Below are positions 45,105 to 54,083 of a DNA stretch of 64,000 nt, piece by piece. The notes under the pieces were generated by a model, which saw only the letters and a list, made by a program, of their open reading frames with translations, was not told the origin of the DNA and did no database searches. Each line of letters starts with the position of its first letter. The stretch's first letter is position 1. The position numbers and the translations under genes were made by a program. This stretch comes from Shewanella inventionis (GTDB taxonomy: Bacteria; Pseudomonadota; Gammaproteobacteria; Enterobacterales; Shewanellaceae), in contig NZ_BMII01000029.1 in assembly GCF_014641855.1 (NCBI RefSeq), positions 1-64,000 on the forward strand, read 5' to 3'.

Positions 45105-47054
45105 ATGCTGCGCATTTTATACCTCACTTGCTGTTTGTTTATTTTATTCACTACCCACACTTTTGCCTCCCCATCAATTAAAGATTTCAGCGCTGATTCT
45201 GAGTTTTCAGGCGTTAAAATTTCACCCGACGGTAAGCACCTGGGTGTGATCCTTATTGAAGAAGAAAAACGCACTTTACTAATTTTAAACCTTGAGTCAA
45301 TGAAACCGACTTATGCAGTAAAATTCAGTGGTGATGAAGAAGTCGGTAGCTACTATTGGGTTAATAACGAGAGAATAGTATTACAAAAGCTCTATAAACA
45401 TGCCCAACGTGAAGTGTCAGACTATTATGGTGAATTATTAGCTGTAAATTATGATGGCAGCAAATCAAAATACTTATTTGGTTATAATGGCGGAAGCTCT
45501 ACAGGAACCAGTATTTCAAATAACGAAGCTATCCGCGCAAGTGCATTTGTTTTAGATACCCTAAAAGATGATGACAAATACATTTATGTCATGGCCTACC
45601 CTTGGAATAGGCAAAATTATGCATACACTCTGGCATACAGAGTAAACGTCTATTCTGGTAAACGTAAACGCCTTACCACCTCACCCATTGCCAATGCAGG
45701 CTTCCTTGTTGATAACAATGAAGAAATACGATTTAGTTTCGCCACCGATGATAAAAATAATGACCAGTTGTTCTATTATGAAAATGGTGAATGGGTTGAT
45801 GCTGATAAAATTAAAGGCGGCCTCACCGATTTCTACCCGCTTTCGTTCACCGAAGACAATAAATCAATTTACGCTTTAGCAAATGGTGAAGGTTCAACAC
45901 GCGCAATTTATGAAGTCGAACTCGCCACTGCTAAGCATAAAAAAATTATCCAGCATGACGTTGTCGATCCATTGATGACATGGGTAAGCGACCAAACAAA
46001 CGCCCTTTACGCGGTTGAGTTTGAAAACGGCTACCCAGAGTATCGTTTTGTGGATACTCAAAGCGATAAAGCTAAAGCCCTGCGACAGTTAATGGATGCA
46101 ATTCCAGATCACCGCATTCGTATTGTTAGCGAAACCGTCGATGGCGACACGCTTATAGTGATGGCGATGAATGATAGAAACTCAGGTGACTATTACTTAT
46201 TTGACCGTAAAAAGCTTAAACTCAAATTCTTATTTGCTGAAAACGCAAAGCTAGACCCAAGCGAAATGTCAGAGGTACGCCCAATTAGCTTTACAAACCG
46301 TGATGGCGTGACCATTCATGGTTACTTAACGTTACCTGTCGGCATGAAAGAGCATAAAAACATGCCGCTTGTGGTTAATCCTCATGGCGGTCCACATGGT
46401 CCGCGCGACTTGTGGGTATTTAACGCAGAAAACCAACTGTTAGCACAAAATGGGATTGCCGTTTTACAAGTTAACTTCCGTGGTTCTGGTGGATACGGTA
46501 AAGCATTTGAAGAGTCTGGCTACTTATCTTGGGGCAGCAAAATTCAATACGATATTATTGATGCTACCCAATATGTTATTGACCAAGGCTATGCCGACAA
46601 AGACAGAGTGTGTATTTCGGGCGGCAGTTTTGGCGGCTACTCAGCACTCATGAGCCCAATGTTAGCGCCAGATATGTTTAAATGTGCTGTAGGCGTTGCT
46701 GGTGTGTATGATTTAGAGCAAATGTATAAAACCGGTGATGTACCTGAATCATACAGTGGTGGAGCATACTTAGAAGAAGTGTTAGGCACTGATATTCAAC
46801 AACTACGAGCAATGTCACCGACTTACAACGTGAATAAACTAAAAGCCAAAGTGCTGCTAATTCATGGTGAAGAAGATGAGCGCGCACCAATAGAACAATA
46901 TGAAGCAATGGCAAAAGCGCTAGAGCAAGCTAACTACCCTTTCCAAAAAGAAATTTGGAGAAAAGAAGGCCATGGTTTCTTTAACGCCGAAAACCGCGCT
47001 AAGTATTATGAAATCATGCTTAAGTTCATCAAAGAGAACTTAAACGTTAAGTAG
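45105..47054 (+). CDS. Secreted S9 family prolyl oligopeptidase-like peptidase
   Basis: A 649-residue serine peptidase with a signal peptide (cut after about 21, TFA). An N-terminal beta-propeller-like region (about 25-390) is followed by an alpha/beta hydrolase domain with catalytic S508 in GGSFGG, D591 in HGEEDERAP and H623 in EGHGFF. It resembles acylaminoacyl peptidases and dipeptidyl peptidases of Shewanella and Alteromonadales, used in periplasmic peptide breakdown. I set the start at 45105; the open frame reaches back to 44913 inside slmA but lacks a signal peptide there. Confidence 0.93.
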   Translation: MLRILYLTCCLFILFTTHTFASPSIKDFSADSEFSGVKISPDGKHLGVILIEEEKRTLLILNLESMKPTYAVKFSGDEEVGSYYWVNNERIVLQKLYKHAQREVSDYYGELLAVNYDGSKSKYLFGYNGGSSTGTSISNNEAIRASAFVLDTLKDDDKYIYVMAYPWNRQNYAYTLAYRVNVYSGKRKRLTTSPIANAGFLVDNNEEIRFSFATDDKNNDQLFYYENGEWVDADKIKGGLTDFYPLSFTEDNKSIYALANGEGSTRAIYEVELATAKHKKIIQHDVVDPLMTWVSDQTNALYAVEFENGYPEYRFVDTQSDKAKALRQLMDAIPDHRIRIVSETVDGDTLIVMAMNDRNSGDYYLFDRKKLKLKFLFAENAKLDPSEMSEVRPISFTNRDGVTIHGYLTLPVGMKEHKNMPLVVNPHGGPHGPRDLWVFNAENQLLAQNGIAVLQVNFRGSGGYGKAFEESGYLSWGSKIQYDIIDATQYVIDQGYADKDRVCISGGSFGGYSALMSPMLAPDMFKCAVGVAGVYDLEQMYKTGDVPESYSGGAYLEEVLGTDIQQLRAMSPTYNVNKLKAKVLLIHGEEDERAPIEQYEAMAKALEQANYPFQKEIWRKEGHGFFNAENRAKYYEIMLKFIKENLNVK

Positions 47055-47078
47055 TAATCGCTTAAGCGTTTAATCAAC

Positions 47079-47112
47079 AAAAGCCGATACTTGACTAAAA
47101 GACTCGGCTTTT
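47079..47112 (+). terminator. Terminator after the S9 peptidase gene
   Basis: Arms AAAAGCCGA and TCGGCTTTT with a 16-nt loop are followed by further T. It lies 25 bp past the stop. Confidence 0.8.
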
Positions 47113-47229
47113 TTATTGCCTACAGTATTAATTTACAGCAAATCGCGCTATTCTCCTCGTCCCTTAGCAGCAGCTAAGCACGTTTTAACGTACACTTAAA
47201 AACAGTGATATAGAGTCGTTGGAGGATAT

Positions 47230-47880
47230 ATGGCACTCAGTGAAGCCGCAATTAAAGTACAAGCAGCACTAAAAGACCGTGGGCTAGAAACCCCAATGCT
47301 GCCAAAAACTTCCACGCCTGAACAACGTAAAGTTAAAATTGAACACCATATGCGTGAAATTTTGACCTTAATGTCACTCGACTTAACCGACGACAGCCTA
47401 GCCGACACACCACGCCGCATAGCCAAAATGTATGTCGATGAAATCTTCTCTGGGCTTGATTACGAAAACTTTCCCAAAATCACCGTCATTGAAAATAAAA
47501 TGGGCGTTGATGAAATGGTGCGAGTGCAAGATATTAGCCTAACCAGTACCTGCGAACACCATTTAGTCACCATCGATGGCGTTGCAACAGTGGCTTACTT
47601 ACCACGCACAAAGATCATTGGTTTATCTAAAATTAACCGCATCGTGCGCTTTTTTTCCCAACGTCCGCAAGTGCAAGAACGCCTAACCCAACAAGTGTTA
47701 GTGGCGTTGCAAACTTTGCTTGAAACAAAAGATGTAGCGGTAAAAATGGATGCGGTACATTACTGCGTTAAATCTCGTGGGGTCATGGACTCAACCAGCT
47801 CAACCACCACCACAGCGCTTGGCGGTATTTTTAAGTCTAACCCTGCTACACGTGCTGAGTTTTTACACCAAGTGAAATAA
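47230..47880 (+). CDS. folE: GTP cyclohydrolase I
   Basis: Converts GTP to 7,8-dihydroneopterin triphosphate, the first step of folate and pterin synthesis. The 216-residue protein has the zinc ligands in STCEHH (about 109-114) and HYCVKSRGV (about 177-185). A GGAGG ribosome site precedes the ATG. It is monocistronic, closed by a terminator. Confidence 0.97.
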   Translation: MALSEAAIKVQAALKDRGLETPMLPKTSTPEQRKVKIEHHMREILTLMSLDLTDDSLADTPRRIAKMYVDEIFSGLDYENFPKITVIENKMGVDEMVRVQDISLTSTCEHHLVTIDGVATVAYLPRTKIIGLSKINRIVRFFSQRPQVQERLTQQVLVALQTLLETKDVAVKMDAVHYCVKSRGVMDSTSSTTTTALGGIFKSNPATRAEFLHQVK

Positions 47881-47906
47881 CGTACTCGGATTACAAAAAG
47901 AGCAAT

Positions 47907-47944
47907 AAAAAGCTGCATCAATATGACTATTGTGCAGCTTTTTT
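47907..47944 (+). terminator. Terminator of folE
   Basis: AAAAAGCTGCA and TGCAGCTTTTT flank a 15-nt loop, followed by more T; 27 bp past the stop. Confidence 0.85.
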
Positions 47945-47997
47945 AATTTTCCAGTTTCAGCGGATCAGTTTGTCTAACTAAATAACCTGAGCTCAGG

Positions 47998-48639
47998 CTA
48001 AATACCATATTGCTCACGATATGCGCTGACGCTAGCAAGCTCAGCTTCCATGCCCGGCTTTTCAGACAAGTAACTGATTAAATCAGCAAGCTTAATAATC
48101 GACACAATTTGACAACCAAAATCGCGCTCAACTTCTTGAATCGCCGACAGCTCACCTTTGCCTTTTTCTTGGCGATCAAGCGCAATCAATACGCCTGCAA
48201 GTTGGGCATTGTGGGCGTTAATAATGTCCATCGACTCACGGATAGCCGTGCCCGCGGTGATCACATCGTCCACCAGCATCACTTTACCTTTAAGCTCGCT
48301 GCCAACCAAACTGCCGCCTTCGCCGTGGGTTTTAGCTTCTTTACGGTTAAAGCAGTAAGGAATATCCACATCGTGATGATCGCACAAGGCAACAGCAGTC
48401 GTAGTGGCAATCGGAATGCCTTTATAAGCTGGGCCAAACAACAAGTCGAACTCAATGCCAGAATCCATTAACGCAGCAGCATAAAAGCGGCCTAAACGCG
48501 CTAAGTCTTTACCCGTATTAAATAATCCGGCATTAAAAAAGTACGGGCTCGTACGGCCAGATTTAAGGGTAAACTCACCAAAACGTAATACTTGGCGCTC
48601 TAATGCAAACTCAATAAATTCGCGTTGATAGGCTTTCAC
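47998..48639 (-). CDS. pyrE: Orotate phosphoribosyltransferase
   Basis: Joins orotate to PRPP, giving orotidine monophosphate in pyrimidine synthesis. The 213-residue protein has the PRPP-binding motif [13 protein letters not shown] (about 120-132). In E. coli it is co-transcribed with rph through an attenuator. Here rph has its own terminator and a 311-bp repeat element lies between, so pyrE must have its own promoter, possibly in or near that element. Confidence 0.97.
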   Translation of the reverse strand: MKAYQREFIEFALERQVLRFGEFTLKSGRTSPYFFNAGLFNTGKDLARLGRFYAAALMDSGIEFDLLFGPAYKGIPIATTTAVALCDHHDVDIPYCFNRKEAKTHGEGGSLVGSELKGKVMLVDDVITAGTAIRESMDIINAHNAQLAGVLIALDRQEKGKGELSAIQEVERDFGCQIVSIIKLADLISYLSEKPGMEAELASVSAYREQYGI

Positions 48640-48670
48640 GATTATTCCTCTTTCATCAAATTTTAGACTA

Positions 48671-48981
48671 ATACCAATTCCAGCAATTATCTGGTCATTC
48701 AGCGGGAATTCTGTACCTTCTAGGCAAGTAATAGGATTGTAGGCATAGTTGCTCTCGGCAACTGCTCCTGCGTTGCTCTACCTCCTGCGTCCATGCAGTC
48801 GTACGTCAAAATACTATTAAGCAGCATAGAAGGCACAGAAACCCGCCTTGCAGGAGGCGCTCAGACTGTCCATTTCTTTGTTGCATTGCCTTAGAAGGGA
48901 ATAACCATTATTACAACAATGCGCCTCAAACTGAACAGTCTGAGCGACTCTGATTGGTCACATAATTAATGGAAATGGTAT
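48671..48981. repeat. MITE-like element with 32-bp terminal inverted repeats
   Basis: The left end (48671-48702) starts ATACCAATTCCAGCAATTAT and the reverse complement of the right end (48950-48981) starts ATACCATTTCCATTAATTAT. The two ends match at about 24 of 32 positions. Inside, a 12-bp perfect inverted repeat (CGCTCAGACTGT at 48858-48869 and its complement at 48935-48946) forms a second hairpin. If the ends are TACC and GGTA, the element is flanked by TAA on both sides, a possible target duplication. It has no coding capacity, so movement would need a transposase supplied from elsewhere. Confidence 0.75.
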
Positions 48982-48987
48982 AAAAAA

Positions 48988-49005
48988 AGGACCGTAATCG
49001 GTCCT
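48988..49005 (-). terminator. Terminator of rph
   Basis: AGGACCG and CGGTCCT with a TAAT loop are followed on the minus strand by seven T. It lies 17 bp past the rph stop and abuts the MITE-like element. Confidence 0.88.
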
Positions 49006-49021
49006 AATTTTCAACAGCATA

Positions 49022-49735
49022 TTAACTTAATGCGGCTTTTTGCACATCGACGATTTCGCGAATACTGTTTTTAGCCAGACCAAGTAGTTCAATTAATTCT
49101 TCATGGCTGAATGGCTCGCCTTCAGCAGTACCTTGAATTTCAATAATCTTACCGGTTTCAGTCATCACTACGTTCATGTCAGTTTCGGCAGCGCTGTCTT
49201 CAATGTATTCTAAATCACTGATCGCTTCGCCTTTGTAAATACCCACACTTACAGCTGCAATTAAAAACTTAAGTGGGTTGGCTTTAATAATACCCTTAGC
49301 ACGGGCCCAGTTAAGGGCATCGACCAATGCAACACAAGCACCGGTAATCGCCGCAGTACGTGTGCCGCCGTCGGCTTGAATCACGTCACAATCGATAACG
49401 ATGGTGTTTTCCCCTAACAACTTCATATCAACAGCAGCACGAAGCGCACGGCCAATTAAGCGCTGAATTTCTTGAGTACGACCTGATTGCTTACCACGAG
49501 CCGCTTCACGGTCCATACGGCTGTGAGTTGAACGCGGTAACATACCGTATTCAGCAGTCACCCAACCTTGGCCCTGGCCTTTAAGAAAACGTGGTACACC
49601 TTCAGTGAAGCTGGCAGTACATAATACTTTTGTGTCGCCAAACTCAACTAAAACAGAGCCTTCAGCATGTGCAGTAAAAGAACGCGTAATAGTAATAGGG
49701 CGAGTTTGAGCTGGTGTACGGTTACTTGGGCGCAT
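49022..49735 (-). CDS. rph: Ribonuclease PH
   Basis: Phosphorolytic 3'-5' exoribonuclease that trims tRNA 3' ends and structured RNA. The 237-residue protein starts [14 protein letters not shown], with AGGAC as ribosome site, and has the phosphate-site region [20 protein letters not shown] (here [17 protein letters not shown]) and [15 protein letters not shown] use ATG 49735; the open frame begins 24 bp earlier. It is divergent from yicC as in E. coli. Confidence 0.97.
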   Translation of the reverse strand: MRPSNRTPAQTRPITITRSFTAHAEGSVLVEFGDTKVLCTASFTEGVPRFLKGQGQGWVTAEYGMLPRSTHSRMDREAARGKQSGRTQEIQRLIGRALRAAVDMKLLGENTIVIDCDVIQADGGTRTAAITGACVALVDALNWARAKGIIKANPLKFLIAAVSVGIYKGEAISDLEYIEDSAAETDMNVVMTETGKIIEIQGTAEGEPFSHEELIELLGLAKNSIREIVDVQKAALS

Positions 49736-49965
49736 GAAAAGTCCTGTAGTCGAATTCATATCAGATTTGAGCGCATATTATAGAGGTTCGCGCCGCCAGA
49801 TGCCACGACAAACCCACCTATTCGTTATCGCTAACATCATTGCCCAACGATTTAAGTGGATATCATCCAAGATACAACACAAATCTCCGCACTAATCCTT
49901 TAATCACAAGGCCTAAAGCGGCTATAATCACCCCACATTTGCGTAATAACATAACAGGACACTTC

Positions 49966-50829
49966 ATGATCCAAAGCATGACAGCCTATGCTCGTATCGA
50001 GCACAAAGCACAATGGGGCACCGCCTCATGGGAAATTCGTTCAGTCAATCAGCGCTACCTAGAAACCTACCTACGCCTACCTGAGCAGTTCCGCAGCTTT
50101 GAACCTGTCTTACGCGATCGCCTACGTAAACGCCTTAATCGCGGAAAAGTAGAAGTGAACCTACGTTATGAGCTAGCCGACAATAGCAGTAATGAATTAC
50201 AGCTAAACCAAGCGCTAGCCAAGCAATTATTAAGCGCTGCAAACTGGTTAAAAGAAGAAGCCGGTCAAGGCGAATTAAGCCTTACTGATGTATTACGCTG
50301 GCCTGGTGTACTCGCCTCAGCCGAGCAAGACATGGACGCCATTGGCGCAGAGCTAATGACAGCCTTTGACAGCGCAATCGATCAATTTATCGAAGCGCGC
50401 GGCCGTGAAGGTGAAGCCATTAAAGACATGCTACTCACTCGTTTAGATGGGGTAATGGAGCAGGTTAATATTGTGCGCGAACACATGCCAACCGTCATGC
50501 AATACCAACGCGACAAGCTCACCAACCGTTTAGCCGATATTGCCGGTGAACTCGACCCAGCACGCATTGAGCAAGAAATGGTACTCCTCGCGCAAAAGCA
50601 AGATGTTGCCGAAGAAATGGACAGACTTGAAGCCCACGTAACAGAAGCCCGCCGTATCCTTAAAAAAGGCGGCAGCGAAGGTCGCCGTTTAGACTTTATG
50701 ATGCAAGAATTTAACCGCGAATCAAACACCCTAGCGTCTAAATCAATCAGTGCAGAAATCACTTCAGCCGCAGTTGAGCTAAAAGTATTGATTGAGCAAA
50801 TGCGCGAGCAAATACAAAACGTAGAATAA
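49966..50829 (+). CDS. yicC: YicC family endoribonuclease
   Basis: A 287-residue protein of the YicC family, whose E. coli member has been reported to cleave RNA. It has the conserved N-terminus MIQSMTAYAR (domain about 1-155) and the C-terminal DUF1732 region ending LDFMMQEFNRESNTLASKS. ATG 49966 with AGGA upstream is the start; an open frame to 49840 lacks family similarity. Position opposite rph is conserved. Confidence 0.93.
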   Translation: MIQSMTAYARIEHKAQWGTASWEIRSVNQRYLETYLRLPEQFRSFEPVLRDRLRKRLNRGKVEVNLRYELADNSSNELQLNQALAKQLLSAANWLKEEAGQGELSLTDVLRWPGVLASAEQDMDAIGAELMTAFDSAIDQFIEARGREGEAIKDMLLTRLDGVMEQVNIVREHMPTVMQYQRDKLTNRLADIAGELDPARIEQEMVLLAQKQDVAEEMDRLEAHVTEARRILKKGGSEGRRLDFMMQEFNRESNTLASKSISAEITSAAVELKVLIEQMREQIQNVE

Positions 50830-50854
50830 CATCCTACACGTTACCCTCTTTCAT

Positions 50855-50880
50855 AAAGCCCTTAATGATAAGGGCTTTTT
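50855..50880 (+). terminator. Terminator of yicC
   Basis: A 10-bp stem (AAAGCCCTTA and TAAGGGCTTT) with an ATGA loop is followed by T; 25 bp past the stop. Confidence 0.88.
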
Positions 50881-50950
50881 CATACTCGATTAGTGCATTA
50901 CAACACATTCGACGCGCGTACAAATGTAAGCGAGAGTTAAACTGTAAGGT

Positions 50951-52069
50951 TTAAAGCAAATCACTCAGCCGATTTAGCAGTGCTTTGCGACTGTTATTGG
51001 CTGCAATAAATTGCTTAAAACGTTGATCAAACGCCGCTTCATCCGCGCTAAACTGATAGGCCTCAAACAACTGATGTAGATAATGCGACGCGTAATCGTA
51101 GCCACTTGCGCAAGTTCTATCAGCTTGTTCTTGTGCTTGCTGCCAACGGCGCTCCCGCTGGTTATAGATATCCGCCAACGTTTTTTCTTTTGCTGCTTTT
51201 TCGATGGCCAATTTCTTTGCGCGAGCTTCAGCTTGCTCTTGCTGAAATAGGCTTTGAGCAGTTTCAATGTAGGGTTCAATCGTATCTGGGGTTAACCAAT
51301 ACCGATAGGTTTCTTCTGTGTTAACAGACTCTTTTTGCGTCATCGCTAACGCCTGCTGGCGGGTTAACTGACCTTGCTTAAAAATGGCACTTATTAGTGT
51401 GTTTTTGTCCGCATCAGTAAGATTGCTCAGCCACGCATCAATCTGAAACTGGGCTTGTTTGGCTTGGTGACTTGGTAGTGCTGCCAACGTCATCGCAAGA
51501 GCCTTAATCAACGCGAAAGGTACATCGTACAATTGAGCAAAAGCCCTTAGTTCATCGCTAATATGATTAAAATCAAAATTAATCAAAGGAATCGCGTCAA
51601 CGTCATCACCGATATCTAACGCCCTAAGCCACATAAAGTATAATAATTGCCAATTACCTTGTATTAACTCGCTGCGTAAACTGGCTAAATGCTGGAAAAA
51701 GTCTTCAGCATTTTCATCGTCAAAATATTCGTCATACTCCTCAAGGGAAAAAATCAGCAACTGCCACTCATCGTTTTCGTGTACATGCAGCCCATCACTT
51801 GAAAAACCAAGTAACGCATCAGGAAGCGTTCCAGCTGGTAGCTTGATGTAAGCATCGATTGAGCCCCAGTTGGCGTAATAAAAACCGATATCAAAATACC
51901 TTAGCATTACCTGATGTGGCTCGGCTTTTAAATCACTGTAGTTATAGACAATCTGAAAGGACGTAGCGCTGATCTCGGCACGGCTTGAAATGGCTCTGAG
52001 TGCTTGGCGCGCTTTAGCATCTAAATAACCATCCAGACGCTCAAATTTATAGTATTGATATTCGCTCAC
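50951..52069 (-). CDS. Conserved protein of unknown function, MSEYQYY type
   Basis: A 372-residue soluble protein. The N-terminus MSEYQYYKF and the following ISSRAEISATSFQIVYNY and ANWGS segments belong to a widespread uncharacterised family I have seen annotated only as hypothetical. Residues about 255-310 form a charged coiled coil (rich in Ala, Lys, Glu and Gln). There is no catalytic motif I can name, no Cys pair for metal, and no membrane segment. It lies 48 bp after hipA on the same strand and may be its third operon gene or only a neighbour. Confidence 0.65.
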   Translation of the reverse strand: MSEYQYYKFERLDGYLDAKARQALRAISSRAEISATSFQIVYNYSDLKAEPHQVMLRYFDIGFYYANWGSIDAYIKLPAGTLPDALLGFSSDGLHVHENDEWQLLIFSLEEYDEYFDDENAEDFFQHLASLRSELIQGNWQLLYFMWLRALDIGDDVDAIPLINFDFNHISDELRAFAQLYDVPFALIKALAMTLAALPSHQAKQAQFQIDAWLSNLTDADKNTLISAIFKQGQLTRQQALAMTQKESVNTEETYRYWLTPDTIEPYIETAQSLFQQEQAEARAKKLAIEKAAKEKTLADIYNQRERRWQQAQEQADRTCASGYDYASHYLHQLFEAYQFSADEAAFDQRFKQFIAANNSRKALLNRLSDLL

Positions 52070-52117
52070 GATGACCTTGCTATGTATTTATTGTGAATTG
52101 AAAAGTTTGTTTTACTG

Positions 52118-53467
52118 TCATTGAAAAAGCGCTGCATTTTCCTGTTTGCGCTGATCCAATGTCTTAGCAATCGCAGACACTGTTGTTTTACTGATCCCTT
52201 GTTGCTGTGCAAGATAAGTAAATTGGTTGATCGCTTCTGCGACTTCTTCAATGACTTGCCTTGCCTCATGCCAACTCCCATAGCCCGCACTGGTAGCAAG
52301 TTTTTGCATTACCTTAAGCGGCGGCGCTTTGCCATAACCACCAAATGCGGTGGCATGCTCGTTAAATGGATGTGGGCTGTAAGTAACATCGTAAAAAGGT
52401 GCAGGATCCCATTGACCGTCATCCGCTTGCAAAAACGCCCAGTTTTTACTGTGGTCGTCTTGATTAGACGACAGCAGGTTAAATATGGCACGGCGAAATT
52501 GCAGTTGCCCAGCCGCTGGTGATTTACACAACTGACGGCTGGCTTTAATTAAATCAATATAATCTAAACTTGGCGTTCTAAAGTCTGCATCCAACAACCC
52601 GCAGGCGCTGTGCATATGTAAGCGCCCTGAACTGCGTTTACTGCCTGAATGGGTATGTTCATCTACATAATCAAAACGTTTTAGCGCAAGCCACGCAGCT
52701 GCACCACTTGTTTGCGGCGCCTCAATGAGTTGCCAAATTGGCGGTTGACACTTAGCGATTTCAGCCATTTGTAAATAAACTGCCTCGCACAAGCCTTCTT
52801 CATGCCCGAGTGCGAGATTTTTCGAGGTAAATTTAATCAGCCAGGCTTCATCACCAGGCTGAGCAAAAGTTCGACAATGCTGAGTTTCCCCTGTGGGCAT
52901 ATAAATCTGTGCCTTGGGTTTTGCTCCACCCGCACTACCACCGGCGACTAATGCGGCCAATACCTGTTGAGTATGCCCATCTAACTCATCGTGATTATCA
53001 TCCATATAATCTGACATTGAAGCATCAAACAGCGTTTGTGCTTCTAAGCCCAAAACAGCTAAATCAATATCCGCGTGCGTCGTGGTTGAAAACTCTGACA
53101 CCGGAGAAAAAGACAATGCACCCATGCCTTTATCACCAACAAAGGCCAGTCTATCCATCGCCGTTAATTGATGAGGCAGGATGCCCTTTTGCCGGAAAAT
53201 ACGATCTTGTAACAACATGCCCCAACCATCGGGCAAACAATCTCCAAATACGCCATGCACACCCTGGTGCGGCGCTTTAGGTGCGACTTGAACTTGCGTA
53301 TTGGCTTGTAAAGTAAAAGGCGATAAATGACCAAACTGCTGTAAATAGCTGTCTGCATACTGAAAAAACACGCCTTGCCGATTTTGTGCCAAAACGCCTA
53401 CAGCTACCTGCTCACCCGAGCTTAACGTACGGGTTACGGTAAGTTTTTGAATGGGTTTAAAACTCAT
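52118..53467 (-). CDS. hipA: HipA-type serine/threonine kinase toxin
   Basis: A 449-residue HipA protein, with an N-terminal HipA_N domain (about 1-110) and the kinase core. The glycine-rich loop GGSAGGAKPKAQ is at 176-187, the catalytic NQDDHSKN at 335-342 (D338), and the metal-binding DVTY at 360-363. HipA kinases phosphorylate translation factors such as GltX and cause growth arrest; this protein's target is unknown. It overlaps the antitoxin gene hipB by 11 bp. All catalytic residues are present, so it is probably active. Confidence 0.9.
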   Translation of the reverse strand: MSFKPIQKLTVTRTLSSGEQVAVGVLAQNRQGVFFQYADSYLQQFGHLSPFTLQANTQVQVAPKAPHQGVHGVFGDCLPDGWGMLLQDRIFRQKGILPHQLTAMDRLAFVGDKGMGALSFSPVSEFSTTTHADIDLAVLGLEAQTLFDASMSDYMDDNHDELDGHTQQVLAALVAGGSAGGAKPKAQIYMPTGETQHCRTFAQPGDEAWLIKFTSKNLALGHEEGLCEAVYLQMAEIAKCQPPIWQLIEAPQTSGAAAWLALKRFDYVDEHTHSGSKRSSGRLHMHSACGLLDADFRTPSLDYIDLIKASRQLCKSPAAGQLQFRRAIFNLLSSNQDDHSKNWAFLQADDGQWDPAPFYDVTYSPHPFNEHATAFGGYGKAPPLKVMQKLATSAGYGSWHEARQVIEEVAEAINQFTYLAQQQGISKTTVSAIAKTLDQRKQENAALFQ

Positions 53468-53747
53468 CTTTTAGCACCTCATCAATGCTAGAGGGCATAG
53501 TGATGCGCTCTTTATTAGGAAGTGTAAGCTGGTAAAGCCTATCCAATGAGTCGAGGGTCTGCCAAAGTAACAGCAATTGGCGAAATGAAATTTGCCCAGT
53601 CAACTCAAACTTCTTAATGGTGGCCGCAGGTACGCAGCTTCGCTCTGCCAGTGCAGCTCGTGACAGCTTTGCCTGCTTTCGTAACTCACGCAAATAAGCA
53701 GCATAAGCTTGGCTTACATCGGTGTCATCAAGTAAGGTAAAATTCAT
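53457..53747 (-). CDS. hipB: HipB-type antitoxin, XRE family
   Basis: A 96-residue protein with an HTH at about 24-50 (SRAALAERSCVPAATIKKFE). It should bind HipA and repress the operon. I start it at ATG 53747: a palindrome over the -10 box lies 13 bp upstream, so longer frames (to 53780 or 53867) would place the operator inside the gene. No strong ribosome site is visible, which is common in antitoxin genes expressed from short leaders. Confidence 0.82.
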   Translation of the reverse strand: MNFTLLDDTDVSQAYAAYLRELRKQAKLSRAALAERSCVPAATIKKFELTGQISFRQLLLLWQTLDSLDRLYQLTLPNKERITMPSSIDEVLKDEF

Positions 53748-53760
53748 CCGCAAAGACCAA

Positions 53761-53784
53761 ATGGATACAGTTATATCCATTATA
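53761..53784 (-). promoter_or_regulatory. hipBA operator and -10 box
   Basis: ATGGATA (53761-53767) and TATCCAT (53774-53780) form a perfect palindrome with a 6-bp spacer. It overlaps a consensus -10 TATAAT on the minus strand (53779-53784). A half site GTATCCA lies at 53814-53820. E. coli HipB binds related TATCC/GGATA arms, so this is the likely autoregulatory site. Confidence 0.75.
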
Positions 53785-54083
53785 GCGAAATAAAGGAAAA
53801 ATTGGCTACTATTGTATCCAACAAAAAAGATTGAGGTGTTGAGAACCCTCTCGATAAAACCCTTCAAAACTGCTATTTTTAAACCCTAACCGCAGCGTAA
53901 AAACGGCACTGTTTTTCCGCACTCATAATCAAGAAGCGCCGCTAAGATTGAGTAAAAGCCATAAGCAAGGCCGTTAACTGTACTTTATTTAGTCACGCAT
54001 ATACTCTCTTGAAATATTAAGCTTACAATGAATACTCTTCCTCTATCTATTCAGCCGTCACGCTCATCAACCAAGGTTTTTTC
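53785..54083. other. Divergent intergenic region between hipB and the YcaQ-like gene
   Basis: Contains the upstream part of the hipBA promoter and, to the right, sequence preceding the plus-strand gene. No gene or RNA is seen. Confidence 0.5.

Noticed and set aside
48671..48981. Small RNA gene between pyrE and rph
   Set aside because: The inverted ends and possible TAA target duplication fit a mobile repeat better; no promoter or terminator frames an RNA.
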